From: Lotus japonicus
Lineage: Eukaryota; Streptophyta; Magnoliopsida; Fabales; Fabaceae
Direction of reading: 5' to 3'
DNA length: 64,000 bases
NCBI RefSeq assembly: GCF_012489685.1
Contig: NC_080043.1
Coordinates: forward strand, 41,741,127-41,805,126
Below, one piece after another: positions 33,247-44,042 of this stretch. Positions within the stretch are counted from its first letter, which is position 1; each line of letters begins with the position of its first letter. Under the pieces are notes generated by a model. That model had not been told where the DNA came from. It did not search any database and worked only from the letters and a program-made list of their open reading frames with translations. The translations under genes and the position numbers were made by a program.

Positions 33247-34080
33247 TCGATTTTAGGATTCCATTACCTGATAAAAGGACTCTAGAATTTATCCTTGGCA
33301 AACTTTACAAGTAATGGGTTTTGTCTCCTGTTTTCTTCTTCACTGTTTCTTTTTTGTTTGGGAGTGTATCACAGTGAATGATTTTTATGGTATCTTGAAT
33401 AATTGCAATGTGATGCCAAGTTCTCCATGCTATTTTTTATTGATTTGGGATTGAATGATGGAAGGAAGGGAAGATATGGTGTGTATGCAAAGCCAGCTGA
33501 TCAAGAAGAGGTGTGGATTTTTATTACTGTAAATGGTTAGTCATGCTTTTGAATAGCTTTTGGCCTGGTTGTTGTTAAAGCTAAAACTGACTTTAATGTT
33601 TTAATGGCTCCCTATTTTTGTTCCCTTGCTTTACTTGCCTTCAAGATATTTGCAGTAGAACAAGTTTGATCCTTGTCGTACAAAGAGTCTGCTTAAATGT
33701 CATTTTGGATAGGTTTGATAATATACATGTTACGTGGAAGTAATTCGCTTTTCCATAGCTATTTAAAGTGAAATCCGATTATTCGTCAAATGTACCAACT
33801 ACTTTACATGCTTTTAGTTGAGAAACGAGGAAGATATTGTGAAAAATATCATTCTTAAAATGACTATTTTATACTATAGAATAGTCATTTCACCAATGGG
33901 TATTAGCTACCCATATAGTCTGGAAGAAATTATTATTCTACATTGGTGAAGATTAGCTACCTATAAATTCTCATTTACTTGAAGAACCTGTAATGTTTTG
34001 ACAGAGAAGCCACACATCTTTTATTTAATTATAATCTATCTATATTCAATATATTTTACTTAACTTCTTTGGTAGGGGAA
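33247..34080. other. No gene recognised
   Basis: Unique-looking AT-rich sequence with no supported frame. An imperfect inverted stretch is visible near 33855-33900 (AAATGACTATTTTATACTATAGAATAGTCATTT). Confidence 0.4.
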
Positions 34081-34730
34081 CTCAGGCCATGGACTCCATT
34101 ACCTTCATAGTACTCAATTTGTACCCCTAGAGCTTTAAAGATGTGATCAATGGGATCTTGATGCAGAGACTATAGAGAAGATTCAGAAAGAATTTGTAGA
34201 TTTTGGTCTATATAAAGGAGGAGAAGCAGCAACCCTTATCTTCATTTCATAATGGACGGCTCATTTGTACCTACAAATAACATAGAAGAGGCCATATTTC
34301 TTTTAATGTTTTTGCTAAGAAATGTCTCTCCCTATAAAACTGAGTGAGATCCTTCAATTTAAGATCGTCTTTCATTTGTTCTTTATGTTTTAAGGGATTT
34401 GACAGCCTTAACTAATTATTTGGAAGAATTGCTCCCTGGGCTATCAGTAAAAGAGAAAGGTAGCATGTTATAGCTCTTTGTTATTATGGAGCATCTAAGG
34501 ACTTGGTAGCACTGGATCTTCTCGGAAAATTGTTGAGTAGTAGAAAGGAACCAAGTAATGTTCCAGGTCTGTTATTGGCTTCTAAGATTGGTTGTGAGAA
34601 TTCCAGACTATCATAACATGGAGTCAAGCTTTTCTCAAGGAGTGCTTGAGAGCTTAGATGCCAGATGTAATCAGTTAACCAAATCTTGCTCAATTTACAT
34701 GTGATGGAGCTCCATGAGTTTACTCTTCTT
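34080..34730 (+). pseudogene. Pseudogene fragment of an NPG1-type TPR, calmodulin-binding protein
   Basis: Translation in broken frames gives WDLDAETIEKIQKEFVDF, GGEAAT, DGSFVPTNNIEEAIFLLM, DLTALTNYLEELLPG, CYYGASKDLVALDLL and LLSSRKEPSNVPGLLLASK in the right order. These are the central tetratricopeptide part of the No Pollen Germination 1 (NPG1/NPGR) family. Stops and frame changes are frequent. No intron interrupts the 600 bp, which would fit a retrocopy, but no poly(A) tail was found. Both ends of the gene are missing. Confidence 0.75.
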
Positions 34731-35350
34731 TATGCTTTACATTGAAAATGTGATGTTATTTTGAGTGTGTTAATTTGACATTTATAGGTCATTTTGTCTT
34801 TGTTAGATAGTTATTAATATTAGTTTGTTAGCATGTGCAGGGGGGTTATATATTTCCAAAAAAGGAGAGAAGTAGCTATTGGGGATTACTTGGAGATTGT
34901 TTAAATTCCACCAGTGGCAGGGCCTAATGCATGTCTTACTTGGAAAAAGAAAATAAGTAAGTCAATGGAAAATTAGAATCAATTGTCAGTCAGTAGTGGT
35001 GCTTGCTTTATTCTTGATTACAGTCTCAGTTGTAAGTATAGGTACTGAGTAGAAAATCACTTGATACTTTCTCCATGTGAAACCATTTCAATAGTTCTTG
35101 CCAGGTCATAGTGCTAAAACAACTAACGTTTGGATGAGTATTCCATACTGTGCAATTTTTCTTTAATATTATTTAATGGATTGTTTCAAAGGCCTTGATG
35201 TATGTTTAGATAAATCAGACTTCATCTCTTTTTGTTCTGCTTCTCTATACATGTCCTTAAAATAGTATATCACCAAGAGATATATTAAAATTAGAAGTTT
35301 GAATTTAGACTCTATTTTATGTTAATTCGGAATTCTTGAATATTTTGATG
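34731..35350. other. No gene; left member of a local duplication
   Basis: AT-rich, non-coding. The part 35176-35350 recurs, diverged, at 39843-40035. Confidence 0.5.
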
Positions 35351-35355
35351 TTTTG

Positions 35356-35742
35356 TGATAACACTGGTAAATTCCTCTGAATATTATTGATAGAACAGAG
35401 AGATTACAACCTAGAAGCTCAATTGCAAATTGAACTGAAATCTAAGAAATACAGAGAATCTGAGGTGATTTGGGGAAGAACAATGGAGATTAGGGTTTTC
35501 CCTTGAGATCCCACGATCTCAACTGGTTCCACAACCAGAATAAACTCTAATTTCCAGAATGACTTCACCAACAAGCTATTCCCTATTTATACTACATAGT
35601 TCTGCTTAACTGTTTCTAACAACCTGCAGCTGTTGCCAGCTGTTTATTTAACCAACTAATACTAATTACATCTTAGGTCCCCAATCTAATTCACTTCACA
35701 TTAGAACCCCTCCTTCTAGAGTAAACATGCTTGAACCTATCA
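35356..35742 (-). repeat. 3' LTR of the deleted chromovirus
   Basis: 387 bp starting TGATAACACTGG on + and ending CCTATCA. The match to the other LTR is about 98.7% by eye. Confidence 0.95.
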
Positions 35743-38321
35743 ATACTCCCCCCCAAAAGTTTGACCTTGTCCTCAAGGGGAAACAAGGGAAACTGGTCTT
35801 GAATCTTAGCAGCTGACTCCCAAGAATTATCACAAGAAGGCAAAGTTTCCCAGCTCACTAACACTTCCAGATTGCCCTGAGCATCTTCCCTGGTAGCTAC
35901 TATTTCAGCAGGAGAAACTTCCAATTCCCATTCTTCATTAAGCATGGGAGGCAAAGGTTGGGGTTGCTGGGTGGGCTTCAAAGCCTTCTTCAAAAGAGAC
36001 ACATGGAAGACTGAATGGATTCTAGCATGATCAGGCAGCTCCAACTTATAGGCCACTGGACCCACCCGAGTAAGGTCTTGATAAGGGCCATAGAACCTTG
36101 GAGCTAGCTTGGCAAAAGGCCTAGAAGCTAATGATTTCAGTTTGTATGGTTGTAACTTGAGATAGACCCAATCTCCCACTTGAAATTCCACATCCCTCCT
36201 ATGCTTGTCAGCCTGTACTTTCATTTGATTCTGAGCTTTAGCCAGATTCTGCTTTAAGTCTTCTAGCACCTCATCCTTGTGCTGGAACAATTGATTAACC
36301 TCTTCCACCCTTGAGGGTATGACTCCAGCCTTCAATAATAGAGGTGGATCTCTGCCATATAATGCTTTGAATGGTGTCATTCCTGCAGAGCTGTTAGGAA
36401 TGGTTATTTTATTAAGAACTCTAAAGTCCACACAAAACCTCCATCCTCCATCTTTTTTCTTTACTAAGATAATGGGGCTTGAATAAGGGCTTATATTGGG
36501 CCTTATAACCCCAGCTTCAAGCACTTCAGCTACCAACTTCTCTATCTCATTCTTTTGGTAATGAGGACACTTGAAAGGCCTTAGATTTGGAATATCAGCA
36601 CCTTCCTTTAAGTGAATGGCATGATCATGCCTCCTCCTTGGAGGTAAACCTTGAGGATCTTGGAACACTGAATCAAAAGAGGCTAGTACTGCTGCCAATT
36701 CATCAGGGATGCTTCTGTTTTCTTTGCCAGATATTTCACTCTGCTCACAGTGAACCAACAGCCCTTCTCCTTCCTCCTTCAAGATTTGCATAAGTGCCCC
36801 ATAGGTCAGTTCTGTTCTGGCTAGAGCTGGATCCCCTTCAAAAGTGTACCACTTGCCTCCCTTCTTTAAGGTCAACCTCATTTTGTTGAAATTGGCTTTA
36901 ATATCCCCCAAACTAGCCAACCAGTCCAGTCCTAACACAAGGTCAATTCCATTCAGGTCAAAGAGATAGAATTCTTGATTGACCTCTAGAGCTTGCATTA
37001 CCAAATTCAAGTTAGTACATTTTCCCTGGCACTTTATTTTGTGTCCATCCCCTACTTCCACTGTATAAGGTGGGGTAGGATCCACAGGTAGCACTAATCT
37101 TCCAACTAATTTCCTGGAGATGAAGCTATGTGAAGCTCCACAGTCAATAAGTACTACTACATCCTGGTCATTAAGACTTGCTTTCATCTTCCAAGATTTA
37201 CTAGAAGTAAATCCTGTCATGGAACAAAGTGAGAGTTGCAGGGAATTGAATTCTCCAGATAAAGCATCTTCAAATTCCCCTCCTTCCAAGTCATCCTCTT
37301 CTTCCATGATTAGCATCCTAAGTTGCCTGTTCTTGCACTTATGATCTCTGCTAAAGGGTTCATCACACCTAAAGCATAAATTTTTCTCTCTTTTCTCTTT
37401 CATCTCAACTGCAGTTAAGGGCTTATACTCACCCAATCTGCTCCTAATTTCCTCATGAGTTGTCCCTAATTTCGAATTTCCAGCAGAGCTTTTCTGCTTT
37501 TGTTCAGCACTGGTATGGGGTTCCACTGTCACAGTCTTACTGTAATTGTTACTTCTGAAGGTACTAGCAGGCCTCACAAATCCACTACCCTTTTTAGTCA
37601 CAATCAAATTCTTTTGTTCAATCAAAATAGACTTCTATATCACCTCTGCCAGTGTATTCAACTCAAACAATCTCACTTCAGCCTTAATTTCATCCTTAAG
37701 CCCATTCAAAAATATACCTCTAACAAAATCATGATCAATTTCTTTCAAAGCACCAGCATATTTTTCAAATTCATCAACATAATCTTCTACTGTTCCTACT
37801 TGCTTTAATGCTAACAGTAATTCAAAAGGGTTTTGTATCATAGAGGGTTGGAATCTTCTTACCACAACAAGCTTGAAAGCTTCCCAAGAAGGTGAAGGAT
37901 TGCATCGCTCCCACCACTGGAACCAACTAAGTGCTCGACCTTCCAATGCCACCATGGTTGCTTGCATCCTTTCCTCTTCAGTTACTTCCCTCAGTGCAAA
38001 GTATCGTTCCAACTTCTGAGTCCACCCTACAGCATAAGTTTCAGAAAAAATTGGAATCTCCAATTTCCTCCATCGATTCTTGGAAGGAACTCGGTCTCGT
38101 TCCTCTCTGCTTCTACTGACTTCAGTCTCGTCTTCTCCAGCAAAATCGCGATCACGAACCTCTAGCCTGGCTCGCAGCGACGCGATGAGGTCCTCTGCCA
38201 CCTTGGTTCGCGCCTCCGTTAACTCCAATCGAGTGCGCAAGCCCTCTGTTTTCTGTCGCAATTCATCCCTCTCCTGGTTCCAGCTTCCATCGCTTCTTGC
38301 CATTGTTCTCGTCGTAACCAT
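35691..38321 (-). pseudogene. Gag-protease-chromodomain fusion of the deleted chromovirus
   Basis: The ATG at 38321 opens Gag (coiled coil, then the retrotransposon Gag domain with ALSWFQWWERC and VEDYVDEFEKYA). An in-frame TAG at 37635-37637 is the only stop. The frame goes on with a zinc knuckle (CFRCDEPFSRDHKC), the aspartic protease (VVLIDCGASHSFIS), and the RT entry region (IILVKKKDGGWRFCVDFR). It then jumps in frame near 36400 to the integrase C-terminal part (MTPFKALYGRDPP) and a chromodomain (VLVSWETLP ... SWESAAKIQDQFP). The deletion removes RT catalytic residues, RNase H and the integrase core yet keeps the frame. Proteins for particle making and chromatin targeting could persist if the TAG were read through. 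Confidence 0.9.
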
Positions 38322-38383
38322 TCAGAGTTGCAGAAATCGCGTGGGTTCACCCTCAGGCACCAAGAATGGTGCTCTGATACTAG

Positions 38384-38770
38384 TGATAACACTGTTAAAT
38401 TCCTCTGAATATTATTGATAGAACAGAGAGATTACAACCTAGAAGCTCAATTGCAAATTGAACTGAAATCTAAGAGATACAGAGAATCTGAGGTGATTTT
38501 GGGAAGAACAATGAAGATTAGGGTTTTCCCTTGAGATCCCACGATCTCAACTGGTTCCACAACCAGAATAAACTCTAATTTCCAGAATGACTTCACCAAC
38601 AAGCTATTCCCTATTTATACTACATAGTTCTGCTTAACTGTTTCTAACAACCTGCAACTGTTGCCAGCTGTTTATTTAACCAACTAATACTAATTACATC
38701 TTAGGTCCCCAATCTAATTCACTTCACATTAGAACCCCTCCTTCTAGAGTAAACATGCTTGAACCTATCA
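38384..38770 (-). repeat. 5' LTR of the deleted chromovirus
   Basis: 387 bp with the primer site next to it at 38371-38382. Five mismatches from the 3' LTR. Confidence 0.95.
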
Positions 38771-39296
38771 TTTTGATTCTTTTGAATATAACCGATGCTT
38801 TGGAGTTTGGATGAGCAGTGAGTACTCCATGTCAATACTGTGCAATTGAAGGGCTGTCAAGGGATTAAATTTTATGGTGTGTCTTAAGAATAACTATGAT
38901 TAAAATTGAGTTGTTGTCAAAGGATCAAGAAAAGGCAGCTACAAATTTGTGCTTGGGATGAAGGACATTTGTTTGTATAAGTTCCTTCTCTGGTGCTGAT
39001 GGGCTCAATAATGATTTGTATTGGCGTATGATCATGTTTGGTGATGGATACTTATAGAATGATGCTCACTGGTTTCACAACTCTTCCTCTCTGCTTCCTT
39101 GTTTGCTTCCTTGTTTATATGGCTATTACTTCGTTCTTTCCTACGTGGTGTGGTATCTGGCTGCCATGTTGCTTATCTGGTTGTTAAGTTGTTGAAGTCT
39201 CTTTATTTGTCATGTGTCCTCTCTTGAACTAAACTATTGAACTCTCTGGCTGATTTACAATAACAATTCAGGGTTGGATTGTTATTGATGCTATTA

Positions 39297-39640
39297 GAGC
39301 ATCTTTATCCATCATATTTACTAGAGTGTCTACACTTCATTCTTTACAATTTTCTATAGTGCCACATCATCTAAACCACTTACTAATTTTTTACTCCAAC
39401 AAAAAAACTCTTAAAAGTTTCTCTTATAGACCCCACATTCAAGTTCATACTTTGGGTGATTAAATGATAAGCAAATATAATAATATTTTATATGAACATA
39501 TTTATGAGAGACACATGAGAGAGAAGTGTCTACACTACCACACCCAAATTAGACAAGGTGGAAGAACAGTTTTTCTCCAATGGTGTGAGACACTAGTGGG
39601 AGAGTCTCTTTAGTGTGAGACACTCCCATTGAAGATGCTC
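39297..39640. mobile_element. PIF/Harbinger (Tourist-like) MITE
   Basis: A 344-bp element with inverted ends GAGCATCTT...AAGATGCTC and a 3-bp TTA target duplication (39294-39296 and 39641-39643). The inner sequence is also loosely self-complementary (GTGTCTACAC, GTGTGAGACAC). No coding capacity. Confidence 0.75.
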
Positions 39641-39842
39641 TTATGGTCTTATAATTTGGTTGAAGTGTTTGGGTAACACCTGGTTTTTGCTATTAATTTA
39701 TGCTTTGGTTGCTGTTATTTTTGTTGGGTATATCATTGTGGTTTCATGTAAAGGTGAGTGCTTGGGTGCTTATGTCAGGTTACGTGATTTTTTACTTGTA
39801 TTTTCACAAAAAAAAATGTTTCTTTGATCTTAATACATGGAC

Positions 39843-40035
39843 ATGGAATGTTTCAAATGCCTTGATATTTGTTTTGAAACCAAACTTCATCTCTTTTTGT
39901 TCTACTTATCTATGCATGGCTTTAAAGTAGTGAATCAGTTTATCAAAAAAAAAAAAAAAGCAAATCACCAAGAGCTATGTCAAAATCAGAACTTTGTAAA
40001 GTCTATTTCATGTTAATTTGAAATTTTTGAATCTA
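39843..40035. repeat. Right member of a local duplication
   Basis: It shares CTTCATCTCTTTTTGTTCT, CACCAAGAG and TTCATGTTAATTTG blocks with 35176-35350, in the same order. A run of A near 39942-39957 interrupts it. The same neighbourhood repeats a TTTGGATGAGTA...ATACTGTGCAATT block at 35130, 38810 and 40100. Confidence 0.7.
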
Positions 40036-40546
40036 AGTTAATGGTTTGATTCGGTCTTCTTTGACACCAATTTTATAGTGTTATAATAACTAATGCTTTG
40101 GATGAATATTTTATATCAATATTGTGCGTAGTTTATGGGTAGTTCATATGAAGTCTCATTGTCAATTCCTATTTTCCAATGTAAAAGAGATTTTATTCTA
40201 TTCAGTTAATAAGTCTCAATAATAATAACAATGGAACTATATTCATATATAAATAAAATTTATTATATAATATACTTATTTCAGCGTTAGAAATCATTGT
40301 GTTATTGTGTTATCGTTAGATACTACACAAAACTCCATTAAATAGAGTTTTTACATACTTTAAATATTACTATATATCTAAATTTGTATATAAAATGTAA
40401 ATAATTTAAATTATTAGTTGTAACATGCATTAGAATAAAAATATAGAAACATTTGATATGGTTAAGTTCCTATATTGTCATTCCAATCACATCAATTATT
40501 TGTATAAAATTATTTTGTTAAGCAAACAGAGTTAGAGATTAAATTT

Positions 40547-40573
40547 CCGTGCATCGCACGGGGATAATCCTAG
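40547..40573 (+). mobile_element. Helitron 3' terminus
   Basis: A perfect hairpin, CCGTGC-atc-GCACGG (40547-40561), is followed nine bases later by CTAG (40570-40573) and then T. This is the Helitron end signature: hairpin, short spacer, CTRR, host T. The 5' TC end could not be fixed; AT-rich sequence back to about 40100 may belong to it. Confidence 0.75.
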
Positions 40574-40574
40574 T

Positions 40575-41280
40575 GTAAAGAACTTGAAAATTACAAGGTG
40601 GAAGCTTCCCACAATCCCCAAGTTGCTAAATGTAAAAAGTGTCTAAATGGTCCAGCGTTTCCTAGAGAAAATGACAAAATCTTATTTATAGACCAAATGG
40701 GCGAGACTGAGCGCTCAAGCGCTAGAATAGCATGCTTGAGCGCCAATTGCTCAAGCCCAAAACAGAAGGTTTCAAATCACACTAGCGCTCGAGCACTAGG
40801 AAACCATGCTCGAGCGCCAGCTTCCAAAGCTGCCAACCCAAAGTTTCTGTTGAGGAGGCGCTCAGGCGCCAATTAGGGGCGCTCGAGCGCCAAATGCTCG
40901 CCTGAAAAACCCCTTGAACTTCATCTTAACTCCAGTTCAATGCTTCCTTTAAACCTCCAAGCTTCATGACCTTCCCCCTTCAGCTGTTTCAACCTGAACA
41001 CTTGATTAACAAGTTAGGAAATATCTAGAAACTCAAAGGGTTAATTTGCACAAAGGCCCCAAAAACAAGTGGAAACTACATAAGACCTTGAACTTAACTA
41101 AAATGCAATAAAAGTCCTCATAAAACTATAAAATTATTAAACTAATACAAATGCACAAATAAAAGTAAAAGTGCATGAAACACTACATGAGACATAAGAA
41201 AAATACTCAAAACCAACAAAGAATTGACCCTAAAAACAAGACTAAAAGAGGGTAATCAGATACTTCCCTCCTCCCACTAG
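40575..41280. other. Repeat DNA with GCGCTCGAGCGCC-type palindromes
   Basis: No gene supported. Between 40710 and 40900 the motif AGCGCTCNAGCGC and its partial forms occur at least six times, often as pairs that could fold. The rest is A-rich. I cannot assign it to a family. Confidence 0.5.
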
Positions 41281-41790
41281 CACATCATAAACTTCACTAC
41301 TAAAAATAGTAATTAGAACTCCTGAAGTCAATTTTACTTATTTATATACATATTTATTATATATAAAAAATAGTAATTAATTTTATTTATCATTTTAAAA
41401 AATTCCTCAACTTGTGATTAAAAGTAAATTTAAAATAATATTAATCCTTAATCTTAATTATAATATATGAAAAATTGAAATTTTGTACAATTAGTATAAA
41501 ACAAAACACTATTAATAACTAATTAATTTTTTTATTTTTTGACATAACTAATTCTTTTATTAATGTGAAGGACAAGCCAATTTTACTTTTACTAAATATT
41601 ATAATTATTACTTTTAAAATTTATTCTCAAATTGTGATCAATAAATAAATTAATATTAATTATTATTCTTTTATATATGAAATTATTAAAAAATACAATT
41701 TTATATAATGAATAATATAAAATAATATTACTAAATAATTTAAATTACAATTTTACTTTTACTGAATATTAACATTATTAACTTAAGGAT
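41280..41790. repeat. AT-rich imperfect tandem repeat
   Basis: Blocks with AATTTTACTTTTACT(A/G)AATATTA and TTGTGAT(T/C)A recur about every 180-200 bp (near 41330, 41577 and 41749), each with further AT-rich filler. No coding potential. Confidence 0.55.
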
Positions 41791-42299
41791 TTGGCGGTTT
41801 TCTTGGGGATCCGAAATGCCCATGATATTAATGTGGCGTTATATGGGTGAGCTTAGTGAAGGGGAAGTATATATGGGGCAAATGGGGACTTCTTTGCTAT
41901 GGATTATACTAATGGGTCAATTTTCTAGATATCGAAGGGAGTTTTGTATGATGGTTTTGCCTTCAAATTGGGTAATGCTATTCCTTTTGGTTTGATAATT
42001 AGCTTGGTAATATGAGACTCTATGATAAGGCGGAGTTTATTGATGTGCATGACTTGGATCTCAAAGTGAAGGACGTGGTTGAGAATGGCTCTTCGAATCT
42101 TCCAATGTAGTACACACAACTTCCCATGGTTGTTTCTGATTATGTTTATGCTTCCCTTAGTGCTATAAACCTGCGAGTTCCTGATTGCATAGCCTTGATG
42201 TATTGCTATTCTGACTCTTCAATTCCCTGCTGTGAATTTGGTGTTGAATCCTCATCAGAGGTACCATGCTTATGATTGGTGCTTGAGAACACCACAGTC

Positions 42300-42400
42300 A
42301 AGCTTCATAGCTAGGTAATGGGATGTTCAGTTGCGACACATTTTTAGGAAGGGTAATGCGTGCACGGAATTTTTTTGCCAAGTTAGAGTTTAGCATACTA
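42300..42400 (+). pseudogene. LINE RNase H C-terminal remnant, copy 1
   Basis: The frame WDVQLRHIFRKGNACTEFF matches the end of the RNase H domain of plant L1-type LINEs, where a basic stretch is followed by GNACADFLA. Upstream sequence to about 41790 may be its degraded front part but is too diverged to claim. Confidence 0.6.
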
Positions 42401-42794
42401 TAGATTTCTTCCTTCTCCCATGAACCCCTGATGTCCTATTTCCTCTTTTATTGGCGGATATTATAAGCACTAACTTTCATCCGAGCTTTTTAGTCTTGTG
42501 TCTTTTTTTTGTAGTCTTGGGTGTTTTTTATTTTTATTTTCGAAGCTTTAGATTTTTATTTTTGAAATACTAAACTTGAGTTATTTCCCCATAAAGATGT
42601 CTAAAGCACACTCAGTCACTAAGGTGTTGGTTGTTGCATGGCAGATATATATGGAAGCAGAGGTGTGATTTTATCTTTGGGCATGACCATTTTTCCGCTT
42701 TTATTGTGCGTTTGCCAAGCCTTTTGGTTTGTTGCATATTTTGTGTTCTCCAGCGTCCATGGTTCCCTCTAGCCCTCTTTGAGATAGATGAATA

Positions 42795-43165
42795 ACGTGC
42801 GTGGCAGTTTCCTCCCTCCGGTTGGATCGCTCTTAATGGTGGGCTTGTTAGGGATAATGGTGGTCGTATGCTTGTGGATTTTACTGATTTCTTTGGCCAA
42901 TCAGATGTCTTATAGGTTGAGCTTTAGGCAATTTACTAGGGTCTTTACCTCTGTTGGGACTTGGGTCATTGGGACGTTGTGTTGTTATCTAATTCGACTT
43001 TAGTTATTAAGCTCGTTAGAATGATAGACCTCTAATACATATCTATGTTGTTGTGGTGAGCTCTATTAGATCTTATTTGCGCAGGCCTTGGTCTGAGCTC
43101 TACAACATATGCTGAGGGAGGAGAATGCTTTTGCAGATATTTTTGGCCAGGTTAAGTTCTTCGCG
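42795..43165 (+). pseudogene. LINE RNase H remnant, copy 2
   Basis: One frame reads PPSGWIALNGGLVRDNGG, then VEL-AI-GLYLCWDLGHWDVVLLSNSTLVIKLV with stops in between, and further on LREENAFADIFGQV. This is the RNase H fold of plant LINEs; the usual first and third acidic residues are replaced (G and N), so it is dead. It lies about 400 bp after copy 1. Confidence 0.7.
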
Positions 43166-43719
43166 TGACGATGGCTTGCGGGTCTTCAAGGATCCTTCCC
43201 CAGGCATGCTCTCCTTGTTATTCATAGATTATGCTGGTATGCTGACTCTTAGGAATTGATTTTTCAGTTTATTTTCCTTTTGTTAAAAAAAACACAACCA
43301 GCCTTGTAGGATATAATTAATTGATAAGTGATTTACAATTATCTTCTCCAACATTTTAAGCATGTGTCATCGTAACTCGATCCCCTAGTCTAAATCAAAT
43401 AGCATATAACATTTTTATTAGGTTAATTAAAATGGGCTATACTCTACCTCAACCCATTTGGACTGGATAACTAGAGTCTCATAAATTCTTGAGTTTTTTT
43501 TCCTCGACTCAGCTTAACCTGATGGTCTAAACAAGTTAGAGATGAAGTAATTTGTGTTAGTTCATGAGTAAGTTCTCGTTTTTCTTTTCAACTTTTTTAT
43601 TCAGCCAATAGAAATAAACCGCAATTTTTAATATGATAATAATAATATGAGCCAAAATTTTCGTGAATGAAACATTAGTTTTTACACATTTTGTTGTGAT
43701 ACACTTTAGTTTATTTAAT

Positions 43720-43955
43720 TTCTCGTGTTATTTACATTTTTTTTAGTAATGATATGTACACACCTCATTTTCTAAACACTTCATTTTCACTCGTTTTTAT
43801 TTATATATCTATCCTCTTATCATCAATCACATCTCTTACTTTCTCTCTCTTACTTTTTCTTTCCTTCTTATCTCTCTCATCATTCCATCACTTTTCACCT
43901 CTCTAAAAGGTGTGAAAGAAACATTATTGGATTTTAAAGGCTCACAAAAAATGTG
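43720..43955. repeat. Possible MITE with weak inverted ends
   Basis: AATGATATGTACACACCT on the left and AGGTGTGAAAGAAACATT on the right are loosely inverted. Between them is a T/C-rich core. The match is weak and no duplication was fixed. Confidence 0.35.
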
Positions 43956-44042
43956 AGTTAGTCGGACTAGCTCACTTTAACATGCTCTTGATGTATGTAA
44001 AATCGGTCATGTAAGACTCTGGAGTCAACCCATATTTGTTAA

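Larger units (their letters stand above)
35356..38770 (-). mobile_element. Internally deleted chromovirus (Ty3/gypsy), 3,415 bp
   Basis: Two 387-bp LTRs (35356-35742 and 38384-38770) differ at five positions and are flanked by TTTTG (35351-35355 and 38771-38775). On the minus strand a primer site like initiator tRNA-Met (TAGTATCAGAGC, 38371-38382) follows the 5' LTR, and a polypurine tract (about 35743-35758) precedes the 3' LTR. Gag, zinc knuckle, protease, an RT start, an integrase end and a chromodomain are present. Most of RT, all of RNase H and the integrase core are missing. Short LTRs and a chromodomain suggest the Reina side of the chromoviruses, but the lineage is uncertain. Confidence 0.95.

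Noticed and set aside
40598..40876. A 92-residue frame with a cysteine pair
   Set aside because: It reads through the palindrome cluster; codon use and composition do not look coding and no domain is seen.
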